DNA of 64,000 nucleotides from JACRLV01 sp045863555 (GTDB lineage: Bacteria; Planctomycetota; Phycisphaerae; UBA1845; Fen-1342): NCBI GenBank assembly GCA_045863555.1, contig BTUU01000004.1:186001-250000 (forward strand), read 5' to 3'. Positions 42,948-51,334 of this stretch are shown in pieces. The notes beneath the pieces are model-generated. The model was not told the origin of the DNA and did not search any database. It worked only from the letters and a program-made list of their open reading frames with translations. The position numbers and the translations under genes were made by a program. Within the stretch, counting starts at the first letter, position 1, and each line of letters begins with the position of its first letter.

Positions 42948-43715
42948 TCACGTCACCTGGATCATCTTGATGCGCATGATCTCGGCCGCAAACTGGCAGA
43001 AGGCTCCGGAGAGGTAGTTGAGCGGCCGGAAGCCGAAGCGGTGGTCGATCTCGCGGATCAGCGCGTGAATCTCCTCCGGCAGATGCACCGTCCGCGTCTG
43101 CCGCTCGAGATAGAGCACGTGCAGCGGGGAGCACGTCTCCGGCGGCGAGATGCTGAAGAAATACCGGCACGCAAGCGGCCGCACAGGGTAAATCCGGCAG
43201 CACCCCGTCTCGCGGTCCAGAAACCCGCACGGACGGTCCAGCCGGTTGTACTCGATGTGCGCCTCGGCCACGCGGTCGTCGCGCCCGGTGATCGTCGGCT
43301 CGTTGGGGTTCATCTTGGTCGCGAGGATGTTGATGAACAGCTCGGCCGATTCCTTGTGATATTCGAAGAGCTGCTTGGCATCGGGCCACGGGCGGACGTG
43401 GTGGTAGATGTTCGCGATCTCCGGCGTGGTCATGCCCCGGACGAGGTCGATGCAGCAGTTCGAGCAGCCCTTGGTGCACTTGATCTGCTTGTCGGAGCCG
43501 TCGAACCCCAGCGCAAAGTCGATCAGCCGGTCATAGGCTGCCAGGGCCGCGTTGAAGTGCGTGAAGAACGCCTGCGGCAGCGAGCGGGTCTCCCGAAAGG
43601 CCGGCAGTTCGGGCAGGTCGCGCACCTTCTCTAGGTGCTCGCGAATTTCGGCGACGCAGGCTTGGTAGCCCGCTTCCCGTTCCGCGGGTTCGGGCGAGAA
43701 GGTCGGTTCGAGCAT
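42948..43715 (-). CDS. YkgJ-family cysteine cluster protein
   Basis: A 255-residue cytoplasmic protein with the metal-binding pattern of the YkgJ family: CTKGCSNCC near residue 80, then CGFLDRETGCCRIYPVRPLACRYFFSIS (C..D..GC.IY..RP..CR) and a final PLNYLSGAFCQ. The family is annotated as zinc/iron chelating with unknown role. It is convergent with the sulfatase gene (12-base gap) and ends 9 bases after a prepilin gene. Confidence 0.85.
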   Translation of the reverse strand: MLEPTFSPEPAEREAGYQACVAEIREHLEKVRDLPELPAFRETRSLPQAFFTHFNAALAAYDRLIDFALGFDGSDKQIKCTKGCSNCCIDLVRGMTTPEIANIYHHVRPWPDAKQLFEYHKESAELFINILATKMNPNEPTITGRDDRVAEAHIEYNRLDRPCGFLDRETGCCRIYPVRPLACRYFFSISPPETCSPLHVLYLERQTRTVHLPEEIHALIREIDHRFGFRPLNYLSGAFCQFAAEIMRIKMIQVT

Positions 43716-43724
43716 CGGACCTCC

Positions 43725-44645
43725 TCAGGAGCCGGTGTTGCGGTGCTCGTATTCGGGATCCTGCTGGTTCACGTAGAAATAACCGGCCGCCGTCGACCAG
43801 CCCGGGCCGCGGTTCTTGGGCAGGCTGTTGGTGGTGTTCACGCCGATCGTGTCCATGTGCAGGTTGGCGGCGTGGCCGTCGAGGATGAGCACGCTGTGGC
43901 GGTTCATGTTGCGGTGCCAGCCGATGCGCGGCCAGCCGTTCCAGAGCGCGGAGTCGAACGGATCCTCGTAGAGAATGACGAACGTCGAAATGTTCTTGAT
44001 GCGCTGTTTCTTGAGGAAGTTGTTGCCGCGCCAGAGCCAGCGGTTGCGGTCGAACGCGGGGCCGAAGCGAATCGCCCAGCGCGTCAGGAACTGCCAGTTC
44101 ATGTCGTAGCTGGCGCCCGTGTCGTAGTGCAGCGGCGTCGGGTTGATCTCGAGGTCCGTCGTGCTCGTATTCCAGAATCCCCCCGAATCGCTCGGACAAC
44201 CGAAGACCGGCTCGAACTGCTTGCGGACCTCGTTGTACATCGGGTCGGTTTCGGCGTAGTCGTAGTCCGGAAGGTTGTCGAAGATGTACGGGTTGAAGGG
44301 CCGGCCCTTCGGTGTCGTTCGGTAGAGCGGGCTCGTGTACCAGGCGCCCCAGGTCGCCCGACCCGGGTGGCCGCCATAGTAGAACGCCGAGACCGGGTAC
44401 TCCGGCGGCGGCGCCGTATTCTGTTTTTCGAAGGGGAACCAGTCGCGATGGTCGCCGAAGTACATCATCATCGCGCCGCCGATGGTCTTCAGGTTCGCCA
44501 GGCACTTGGTCTGCCGCGCCTGTTCGCGGGCGCGGCCGAGGCTGGGCAGCAGGATACTGATGAGCAGCGCGATGATCGCAACGACGACGAGCAGTTCGAT
44601 CAGCGTGAAGCCTGAGCGGGTATCCCGCTTCCGACGAAACGTCAT
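43725..44645 (-). CDS. Prepilin-type pseudopilin (planctomycete type)
   Basis: A 306-residue type IV pilin-like protein. The N-terminus MTFRRKRDTRSGFTLIELL has the prepilin peptidase site G-FTLIE, followed by the long hydrophobic helix ending LLPSL. The segment ARQTKCLANLKTIGGAMMMYFGDH is the usual alpha-1 extension. The C-terminus has HSVLILDGHAANLH, a looser form of the H-X9-DG ending. GGGAG precedes ATG 44645. Such proteins are numerous in planctomycetes and may form surface or secretion fibres. Confidence 0.92.
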   Translation of the reverse strand: MTFRRKRDTRSGFTLIELLVVVAIIALLISILLPSLGRAREQARQTKCLANLKTIGGAMMMYFGDHRDWFPFEKQNTAPPPEYPVSAFYYGGHPGRATWGAWYTSPLYRTTPKGRPFNPYIFDNLPDYDYAETDPMYNEVRKQFEPVFGCPSDSGGFWNTSTTDLEINPTPLHYDTGASYDMNWQFLTRWAIRFGPAFDRNRWLWRGNNFLKKQRIKNISTFVILYEDPFDSALWNGWPRIGWHRNMNRHSVLILDGHAANLHMDTIGVNTTNSLPKNRGPGWSTAAGYFYVNQQDPEYEHRNTGS

Positions 44646-44747
44646 GGTCTGGCTCTCCCGGCCGGCGACGGACATGCTGCGGCGGATGTTCTCCCGCCTG
44701 CTATCATTACGTTAGCCGTTCCGGCGGCAGGGTCAAACAAAAAAAGG

Positions 44748-45377
44748 GTGCGGGGTCGGCGCTTGGACTTTCGAAATTCGACGCATCTCGACGATGCAAG
44801 GCTGTACGAATTGGTGCTCCGACACACGGCTCCGTACCGGCATGACCGGCTGACGGTCCGATTCCGCCACAGCCGCGGGAGCCCGTTCTCGGGCTCGTGC
44901 TACTACCGCGATTCGCGGATCTTCGTGAATATCGGGCGTGAAAACCGATACCCCTACTCGTTCGGAACCAACGTTGCCCGGGCTCAGTCGAATCGGACGC
45001 ACTGGTGGCGCGAGGTCTACCAGTTGACCGTGGCCGACGGGTATCAGCTCGCGCTTTTTGTCTACCTCCACGAGCTTTTCCACTTCCTCGTGAAGGCGGC
45101 CGGCCGGAATCCGCGGCGGAAGGAATCGATGTGCGATCGATTCGCCACGGCGGTGCTGGTGGATCAATACGGGGCGGCATTGACGGATTCGGCGGGGCAT
45201 CCGGTGGCCCGAGACCGCTGGGATATCAATGACACCGGGGGATTCGTGGAGCGGGCGCCGCGGTCGGGTCAGTTGGAGCTCGCCCTCGTCCGCCGGGGCC
45301 CTGCTCCGGCCGGGCGATCGGCCGCGATGCGCGCAGGAGAGCGGATTTCGGTTGTTCGGCGGGGATCGATGGGCTAG
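44748..45377 (+). CDS. HExxH putative zinc metalloprotein
   Basis: A 209-residue protein of no recognised family. LALFVYLHELFHFLVKAAG carries HELFH (108-112). Downstream RRKESMCDRFATAVLVDQYG offers Glu126 and Asp130 as possible third ligands, an arrangement like SprT/minigluzincin-type peptidases. It starts at GTG 44748; other starts are possible. The C-terminus is basic. It sits between prepilin genes, but its gene is divergent from the first one. Confidence 0.65.
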   Translation: MRGRRLDFRNSTHLDDARLYELVLRHTAPYRHDRLTVRFRHSRGSPFSGSCYYRDSRIFVNIGRENRYPYSFGTNVARAQSNRTHWWREVYQLTVADGYQLALFVYLHELFHFLVKAAGRNPRRKESMCDRFATAVLVDQYGAALTDSAGHPVARDRWDINDTGGFVERAPRSGQLELALVRRGPAPAGRSAAMRAGERISVVRRGSMG

Positions 45378-45417
45378 ACTTCGTGGGACAGGCATATTCG
45401 CAGAATTCGGGGTCCGC

Positions 45418-45768
45418 GTGAATGACAAGGTGAAGCTGGCGGTCGCGCTGATCGCGCTGGCCGGTGCAGGCGGGTACCTGGTTTATTTCTTCAAGAGCCA
45501 GCCGAAGCCGGGCGAGACGGTCAGGCACACGCAGCCGCTGTGCTGTACGGCGTGTGAAAAGGCCTTCATCGCGGAGGCGGGCGACCCGCCGGTGGAATGC
45601 AAGCACTGCGGACAGCCGACCGCGTGGCGGGCGGCATTCTGTACGAAGTGCAACCGGGTGATCCCGATTGTCAAGGAAGGCGGACAGTCGATCTTCAAGT
45701 GCGTGAAGTGCAACGGGGCTGCGATTCGCGAGGTGACACCGGATGAAATCAGCGCCCAGGGCGGGTAG
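45418..45768 (+). CDS. Membrane-anchored zinc-ribbon protein
   Basis: A 116-residue protein with GTG start. One membrane helix (KLAVALIALAGAGGYLVYFF) is followed by four Cys pairs: CCTAC, ECKHC, FCTKC and KCVKC, enough for two zinc ribbons. Its last 26 bases overlap the start of the following prepilin gene, so the two are co-translated. A role in pilin assembly or folding is suggested only by position. Confidence 0.72.
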   Translation: MNDKVKLAVALIALAGAGGYLVYFFKSQPKPGETVRHTQPLCCTACEKAFIAEAGDPPVECKHCGQPTAWRAAFCTKCNRVIPIVKEGGQSIFKCVKCNGAAIREVTPDEISAQGG

Positions 45769-46624
45769 TCGCGGCTTTACGCTGATCGAGCTGCTCGTTG
45801 TCGTCGCGATTATCGCGGTCCTCATCAGCATCCTCCTGCCCGCCCTCCGGAGCGCGCGGGAACAAGCCAAGCAGCTCGTCTGCAACACCAACCTCAAGAC
45901 GCAGGGTGAAGCGGCCGCCTTCTACCGCGACGACCATCGCGGCGTCGGGGTAAGCGGCATCACCGACTTGTACAGCACCGAATACACGGTCTACGCGTAT
46001 TCTATCCTCCCGTATCTGGGCAATTTCGAAGGTCCTCGCACGGGCCTCTGGCGCAGCGTCGTGCCGCTCATGTATGAGTGGCAGCTTCCCTTCGAGTTCG
46101 AAAAAACCCGCCAGCTTCAATGCCCGACCGATCCGGTGGGCACGCGCCGGGAGGATGCCCGCGTCGTCGACTACGTTTCGAACGCCGCCCCGCGCGAGTA
46201 CCCGATCGAGAGCATCCAATTCGACGAGGCGGGCGGCGGCCCCGCCGGCGATGCGTGGGCGCCCGTCTACAACGCGCCGCGACAGTCGTACCGCGGCACG
46301 TACAAGCTCGAGGAATTCACCGGCCAGGGCGATTCGGCGCGGATCGTATTCGTCACCGAGGCACACGCCACGATTACCAACACGTCCGTTACCCGGAACG
46401 CGAACGGCAACTTCCGCTTCCTGCACTTCTTCCTGGCGTCGCACCTGCCTTTCGGTCTGCACCCGCGGATCGCGAACGACCTGCGCCACCCCGGCGGGAT
46501 CAACTCGCTGTTCTTCGATGGCCATGTCGCGACGATGCGGCACGACAAATTCGACGTCGGCTACCCGCGGTCGCTTGGACTCCGGATGAAGTACATGGCC
46601 CCTGTTCCCGAGAGCCACAAATAG
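45743..46624 (+). CDS. Prepilin-type pseudopilin with H-X9-DG ending
   Basis: A 293-residue pseudopilin: leader KSAPRAGSRG, then FTLIELLVVVAII, the prepilin peptidase and methylation site. After the helix, AKQLVCNTNLKTQGEAAAFYRDD is shared with the next gene. The C-terminal HPGGINSLFFDG fits the H-X9-DG processing-associated motif exactly. It overlaps the zinc-ribbon gene and is 18 bases from its paralogue. Confidence 0.93.
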   Translation: MKSAPRAGSRGFTLIELLVVVAIIAVLISILLPALRSAREQAKQLVCNTNLKTQGEAAAFYRDDHRGVGVSGITDLYSTEYTVYAYSILPYLGNFEGPRTGLWRSVVPLMYEWQLPFEFEKTRQLQCPTDPVGTRREDARVVDYVSNAAPREYPIESIQFDEAGGGPAGDAWAPVYNAPRQSYRGTYKLEEFTGQGDSARIVFVTEAHATITNTSVTRNANGNFRFLHFFLASHLPFGLHPRIANDLRHPGGINSLFFDGHVATMRHDKFDVGYPRSLGLRMKYMAPVPESHK

Positions 46625-46642
46625 GACGAAACGGACCCAACC

Positions 46643-47479
46643 ATGATTCGACGGCCGGCCGCATTCACGCTCATCGAGTTGCTCGTCGTGGTCGCGATCA
46701 TCGCGCTGCTGATTTCGATCCTGCTGCCGTCGCTCAAGGGCGCCCGCGATCAGGCGAAGCAACTGCTCTGCAACACCAACCTGAAGACGCAGGGGGAAGC
46801 CGCCGCGCTCTACCGCGACGACAACAAGGACTGGGGGATCCGGGGAATCGAGCGGTTCAACACCGCGGGCATCCCTGAATATCAGATCTACGCGACTTCG
46901 CTGCTGCCCTACCTGGGCCAGTACGACGGAAAGAAGCTCGGCATCTGGCAGGGCGGAGGGATATCGCCCCCGGGCTGGCCGACTCCCGGAATCCTCAAGA
47001 GCACCAAGAAACTCCAGTGCCCGACGGCCCCCGTCGAGACCATGACGATGAGCTACGTCTCCAGCGCCTTTCCCGTCGAATATCCGATGGAAAGCATCCG
47101 CTGGGACGTCGCCGGCGGCGGGCAGGCCGGTGATTCATACCAGGGCGTCCCCGGGAATTCCGGCGTCGCCTACCGTGCGACTTACAAGATGACCGAGTTT
47201 GAGGGGTCCGCCAGCGCGTCGCGCCTCATCCTCGCGACCGAAGCGCACCAGTCGCTTGGGACCCAGCTCCGCTTTTATCACGTGTTCCTCACCTCCCAGT
47301 TGCCCTTCGGCCTCCACCCCAGAATCGCCAACGACCTCCGTCACCCCGGAGGAATCAGCGCCATGTTCTTCGACGGCCATGCGGCCACGATGCGCCATTC
47401 GAAGATGGACGTCGGCTGGCCGAATTCGCTCGCGAAACGGCTCTACTGGTTCAGTATCCCCCCGCCGCAGTACCACTGA
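46643..47479 (+). CDS. Prepilin-type pseudopilin, tandem paralogue
   Basis: A 278-residue pseudopilin, a tandem duplicate of the preceding gene. It shares FTLIELLVVVAII, KQLLCNTNLKTQGEAAALYRDD and FGLHPRIANDLRHPGG. The H-X9-DG ending (HPGGISAMFFDG) is kept. The short leader (MIRRPAA) suits prepilin peptidase. Central regions diverge, consistent with divergence after duplication. Confidence 0.93.
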   Translation: MIRRPAAFTLIELLVVVAIIALLISILLPSLKGARDQAKQLLCNTNLKTQGEAAALYRDDNKDWGIRGIERFNTAGIPEYQIYATSLLPYLGQYDGKKLGIWQGGGISPPGWPTPGILKSTKKLQCPTAPVETMTMSYVSSAFPVEYPMESIRWDVAGGGQAGDSYQGVPGNSGVAYRATYKMTEFEGSASASRLILATEAHQSLGTQLRFYHVFLTSQLPFGLHPRIANDLRHPGGISAMFFDGHAATMRHSKMDVGWPNSLAKRLYWFSIPPPQYH

Positions 47480-47635
47480 TCGGCCGGCGAGGTGCGCTAC
47501 CAGCGTTTCACCGCCTTGCGACGTCGGCCGGAAGCGACCAAACTTCGATCGTGGCCGCTGTGCGCATCTGGCGGGCACGCCGAACGGCCCAGGGCAGGCC
47601 GGCTCGCCCGACGGACTCCGCGAGGTATCGCACGC

Positions 47636-48151
47636 ATGGCCGATACGAAGCGTCTGACGCACGTTGACACCGAGGGTCGCGTCAGAATGGTCGACGTCAC
47701 CGCGAAGACGCCCACCGCGCGGCGCGCGGTCGCATCCGCCATCGTCACGGTCGGCGAGGAGGCCTTCCGCCAGCTCTCAGCCGGCCTCATCCAAAAGGGC
47801 GACGCCCTCGTCACAGCCCAGCTCGCCGGAATCCTCGCCGCCAAGCGAACGGCCGATCTGATTCCCCTCTGCCACGGCCTGGCCCCCGAATATGTCGACG
47901 TCCGCTGCGAACTCCTCCTGCCCGACCGCGTACGGATCGTCGGGGAGGCGCGGGTTGAATCGAAGACCGGCGTCGAGATGGAGGCCCTGACCGCCGTCTC
48001 CGTCGCCGCGCTCACGATCTACGACATGTGCAAAGCCGTGACCAAGGACATCGCCATCGGCCCGATCCGGCTCGAGGAAAAGACCGGCGGCAAGTCGGGC
48101 GACTGGCGGCGCGACGCCGCGGCCGGCAGTGACTCCAGGCCCGCAGGCTGA
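47636..48151 (+). CDS. moaC: Cyclic pyranopterin monophosphate synthase MoaC
   Basis: A 171-residue enzyme that completes conversion of the MoaA product into cyclic pyranopterin monophosphate. Signatures: LTHVDTEGRVRMVDVTAK, LIPLCHGLAPEYVDV (active-site His/Cys region), RVESKTGVEMEALTAVSVAALTIYDMCKA and the Lys in KDIAIGPIRLEEKTGGKSG. The C-terminus has a short variable tail. ATG 47636 is preceded by GAGG about ten bases away. It is not linked to moaA at 5-6 kb. Confidence 0.96.
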   Translation: MADTKRLTHVDTEGRVRMVDVTAKTPTARRAVASAIVTVGEEAFRQLSAGLIQKGDALVTAQLAGILAAKRTADLIPLCHGLAPEYVDVRCELLLPDRVRIVGEARVESKTGVEMEALTAVSVAALTIYDMCKAVTKDIAIGPIRLEEKTGGKSGDWRRDAAAGSDSRPAG

Positions 48152-48159
48152 ATCCGCCG

Positions 48160-49629
48160 ATGCGCGACCCCGTTTCCCGGGACTCTTCGCCCATGGACCG
48201 TGAGACCCGCTCGACCGCCCCGAACGACACCGGCCGCCCCGGCGCCGCGCCGGCTGCGCGTCGGCGGCGATTCTGGCTGAAACTGGCGGCGTGGAGCGTC
48301 TTCTGGCTCTGGTTCGCACAGTTTGCGTACGTCCGCTACACGACGCCGCCCGCGATCGCCCTCCGCGGAGAGTACTCGGCTCCCGCCCCGTCCCCCAATC
48401 CGGAAGACGAACGCCTGGAAACAGCGATCGAGGAAATCGGGACGCACCCGGCGTGGAGCGGAGACGCCTGGACGGCGGGCCGCGAAATCGAGCTAACCTG
48501 CGGCCTGCCCCTCGGGATGGTGCGCTCGCGGTACGACAAGCTCGTCAAGGCCGTAACAGACCCAAAACTCCGCCCCCGGCTCGACGAGCTGATTGAAGCC
48601 GCCACCCGCCACCGCGAGGCCGCGCGTCCGGGGCAGGTGCGCGACCGGCGTTCCGCCACATACTGGTGGAATTCGTCCGAGACGCTGGCGGCCGGCGCTT
48701 TGATTCTCCGCTCGCGTCTGAACCGCGACGCCGAGGGCTCGATCGGGGACAGCATCGCCCACCTCTCCGCCGCCCTGCAGGTCGGCCAGTACGCCGAGCT
48801 GCGCTGGGCCGCCGAACCGGCGTACTACTGGACACGTCCCGCGACGCTGCCGCCGCTCTTCGAGGTCGGCCGCCTGGCGCTCGACGAGCCGCTCGCGCCG
48901 GCGGATGCGCGCATGCTCATCGACCTGATCTCCCGCGACCGGGGGCTGCTCGTCAGCGCCGCGCTCGCGGGCAGCGGCCTCTCGGGCGACGTCGACGCCA
49001 TGCTCGATCGCTTCTATACCGACGACGGCCGCGGCGACGGCTGGCTCGTGCTCAGCGCCGCGGCCGACGTGCCCTGGCTGGAACCCCTCCACAGCCGACT
49101 CTCGCCGAGCCCACTCTGGAATGTGTTCTCGCCGCTCTTTCACAGTCGCCGGGAGATCCGCCAGCAGGTCGCCGATCTGATCAGGACGCTCGAAGATCTC
49201 GACAGCCTCGATTTTTCCGCCGGCCTGCAACGCACGGAAGAAGCGATGGTGGCCCGGCGCACCGTGCTCGACGGACCGCTCCTGCGAACGGGCCTCCGGC
49301 TGAGCACCGACGCCTATCGATCCATGGCCGATCTCGTGCGCCGCCGCCGCGCCACCGTCATTTTCCTCGCCCTTTCCGCGCACAGGCACGACCGGGGCGA
49401 GTACCCCGAATCGCTCGACGCGCTCGCCCCGACGTACATCAATGAGGTACCGCGCGATCCGTACACCGGCGGCCCGTTCCGCTACGCATTCGAGGCCGGC
49501 GGAGTCAATCTCGATTCGAGCACGCCGATCGAAGTCTCCCCCGGCGACTACAGCTACTACTACACGGCGAACTGGTGGCCGGACCTCGTCCCAGTCCGCA
49601 AGGCGGAGTTCTTCGGAGGCGGCCGATGA
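48160..49629 (+). CDS. Unknown membrane-anchored protein with pseudopilin-like end
   Basis: A 489-residue protein. A cytosolic Arg-rich leader precedes one membrane helix (LKLAAWSVFWLWFAQFAYV, about 42-62), then a large helical extracytoplasmic region. The end, HRHDRGEYPESLDALAPTYINEVPRDPYTGGPFRYAF, resembles the C-terminus of GspG-like and planctomycete secretion proteins (key residues YPESLDALAP and PRDPYTGGPF). An ATG at 48193 is an alternative start. The stop overlaps the next start (ATGA). Confidence 0.7.
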   Translation: MRDPVSRDSSPMDRETRSTAPNDTGRPGAAPAARRRRFWLKLAAWSVFWLWFAQFAYVRYTTPPAIALRGEYSAPAPSPNPEDERLETAIEEIGTHPAWSGDAWTAGREIELTCGLPLGMVRSRYDKLVKAVTDPKLRPRLDELIEAATRHREAARPGQVRDRRSATYWWNSSETLAAGALILRSRLNRDAEGSIGDSIAHLSAALQVGQYAELRWAAEPAYYWTRPATLPPLFEVGRLALDEPLAPADARMLIDLISRDRGLLVSAALAGSGLSGDVDAMLDRFYTDDGRGDGWLVLSAAADVPWLEPLHSRLSPSPLWNVFSPLFHSRREIRQQVADLIRTLEDLDSLDFSAGLQRTEEAMVARRTVLDGPLLRTGLRLSTDAYRSMADLVRRRRATVIFLALSAHRHDRGEYPESLDALAPTYINEVPRDPYTGGPFRYAFEAGGVNLDSSTPIEVSPGDYSYYYTANWWPDLVPVRKAEFFGGGR

Positions 49630-51080
49630 TCGAGCCGCTCAGCGCTCCTGTTCTGCCACCCGGCGCGCCGCCGGGGCCGCTCGTCCCCGAAGCGCGCGAT
49701 CCGACGAACGAACGGCCCGAAAGGGCATCCGGCATCCACTGGTTGCTCGCCCTGCCAGCGGCCCCGCTCGTGTGGTTTTTCCCCCGCACGATTGGCCCCC
49801 GCCTCGCCGCCTCGAGCTGGCGGAGCGCATACGCCGCGCACGTGTTTGGCGTACTGCTCGCGATGGGCTTCCTCATGGGCCAGTTGATCGGCGCACGCGA
49901 CCCGCGATCGGCCGCCCTCTTCGGCTCGCTGTCGCCGATCGAGGAACTCCGCCGCGCGGCCGCAGCAGTCGCCGTCCTGTTCCAGGGGTTCGTCGGGGAA
50001 GCCGCCCGGAATCCGGGCGACGCCGTCGCGACCTGCCTCGGCATTTTGATCGGCCATATCGGCATCTGGATCGCGGCGACCGCTTTTCTGCCTTTCTTCG
50101 CGGCGGGGGAACGTAGGCTTCCGCTTTACCTGCGAACCGTGAAGCTCCTGCTCTGGTCCACGCTGCTCCTGATCCCGATCGGGATGCTCGGCGCGCGCGT
50201 GATCGTGTACATGGAGACGCGCGACATGCCCTTCACGGCATTCTCCCTGCTTCTCCTCTGGGGCCTCTGGAGCCTCTCCGTGATCGTTCGCCTCGGCGCA
50301 CGCTACGGCGGCCCGGCCGAAGGGCCGCGCTGGGATGACATGCCGATCTATTGCGAATCGTGCGGCTATTCCCTGGCGAATCAGCCGCTCGACGGCCGCT
50401 GCCCCGAATGCGCCTCCCCCGTCGGAGATTCGCTCCCCAGCCGCCGAACGCGGCCGTTGCTCGCCACTGCCGGACCTGGGGCATTCATCCGCGCGTTCTT
50501 CACGATGTGGCGGGCGGCCGCGTTCCAGCGAGACTTTGCGCGGTACATCCGGGTCTGGAGCGACGAACGCGCCGCCCGCCGTTTCGCCATCGGCGTGGCC
50601 ACGCTGGTCGGGCTGATCGTGGGATTCGGCGGGCTGGCGCTCGGCGCGACGCTCTGGTCGGATAACCAGCTTCCGATGCCCGGCCGCGACCTATCACACC
50701 AGTATTTTGAGTTCGCCGCGACCGGCGTCATTGCGTTCGCGATCGGCTTCGCGACGGTGCCCGCGTGGATGATGCTGATGGGCCTGATCGCGTGTCGAGC
50801 GGGATTCACGGAGAGCCTTCGACGCGGCATCGTGATCTGCTACGCGTCGGCGATCGCGCCGCTGATCGCCGTCCTGGGCGTGTTCGGCACGCTGGGCTCC
50901 TACTGGGTCTCGACCTGGTATCGACCGCGGCCCAGCGCGATTTTCATTCCCGAATTCGGCGCGATCGACAAGGTCGCGATCGTCGCGTGCATTCTCCACG
51001 CCCCGACGGCGATCGGTCTGCTCCTGTCGCTGCTCCGCACCCGCCGCATGCTGCGCGAGACCCGGTACGCAAACGCGTGA
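49626..51080 (+). CDS. Unknown polytopic membrane protein with zinc ribbon
   Basis: A 484-residue membrane protein with about eight helices in two groups. Between them (about 240-265) is YCESCGYSLANQPLDGRCPECASP, a C-x2-C...C-x2-C zinc ribbon common in planctomycete membrane proteins. GGAGG is six bases before ATG 49626, which overlaps the upstream gene by four bases, so the two genes form an operon. Function unknown. Confidence 0.75.
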   Translation: MIEPLSAPVLPPGAPPGPLVPEARDPTNERPERASGIHWLLALPAAPLVWFFPRTIGPRLAASSWRSAYAAHVFGVLLAMGFLMGQLIGARDPRSAALFGSLSPIEELRRAAAAVAVLFQGFVGEAARNPGDAVATCLGILIGHIGIWIAATAFLPFFAAGERRLPLYLRTVKLLLWSTLLLIPIGMLGARVIVYMETRDMPFTAFSLLLLWGLWSLSVIVRLGARYGGPAEGPRWDDMPIYCESCGYSLANQPLDGRCPECASPVGDSLPSRRTRPLLATAGPGAFIRAFFTMWRAAAFQRDFARYIRVWSDERAARRFAIGVATLVGLIVGFGGLALGATLWSDNQLPMPGRDLSHQYFEFAATGVIAFAIGFATVPAWMMLMGLIACRAGFTESLRRGIVICYASAIAPLIAVLGVFGTLGSYWVSTWYRPRPSAIFIPEFGAIDKVAIVACILHAPTAIGLLLSLLRTRRMLRETRYANA

Positions 51081-51130
51081 TCCGTCGGCCAAGGCGCCTC
51101 CCCCCCTTTTGCCGATCGCGGGGATCACGC
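51075..51130 (+). terminator. possible terminator before tRNA-Tyr
   Basis: GCGTGATCC (51075-51083) pairs with GGATCACGC (51122-51130), and TCGGC (51085-51089) with GCCGA (51111-51115) inside it. No T-run follows. It begins within the last codons of the upstream gene. Confidence 0.35.
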
Positions 51131-51135
51131 CGCGC

Positions 51136-51164
51136 TTGGCGCGTACCCCTGGGTGCGGTATTTT
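51136..51164 (+). promoter_or_regulatory. promoter of tRNA-Tyr
   Basis: TTGGCG (51136-51141), a 17-base spacer and TATTTT (51159-51164), ending 15 bases before the mature tRNA start. Confidence 0.5.
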
Positions 51165-51179
51165 CATCGATCCGATTAA

Positions 51180-51263
51180 GGGCGTGTGACCGAGTGGCCA
51201 ATGGTGACGGGCTGTAAACCCGTTGGCTTTACGCCTACGCTGGTTCGAATCCAGCCGCGCCCA
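51180..51263 (+). tRNA. tRNA-Tyr (GTA anticodon)
   Basis: An 84-base class II tRNA. Acceptor stem GGGCGTG/CGCGCCC (one G-U), D-arm, anticodon stem ACGGG/CCCGT with loop CTGTAAA (anticodon GTA at 51214-51216), a long variable arm typical of bacterial tRNA-Tyr and T-arm GCTGG-TTCGAAT-CCAGC. Discriminator base A. The 3' CCA is not encoded. Confidence 0.95.
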
Positions 51264-51334
51264 ATTCTCCCGATCGCCTTACCCGCGATTCTCGTTCGAC
51301 CGAACGGCTCTCGGGACCCCGGCGGGTGCGCTGT

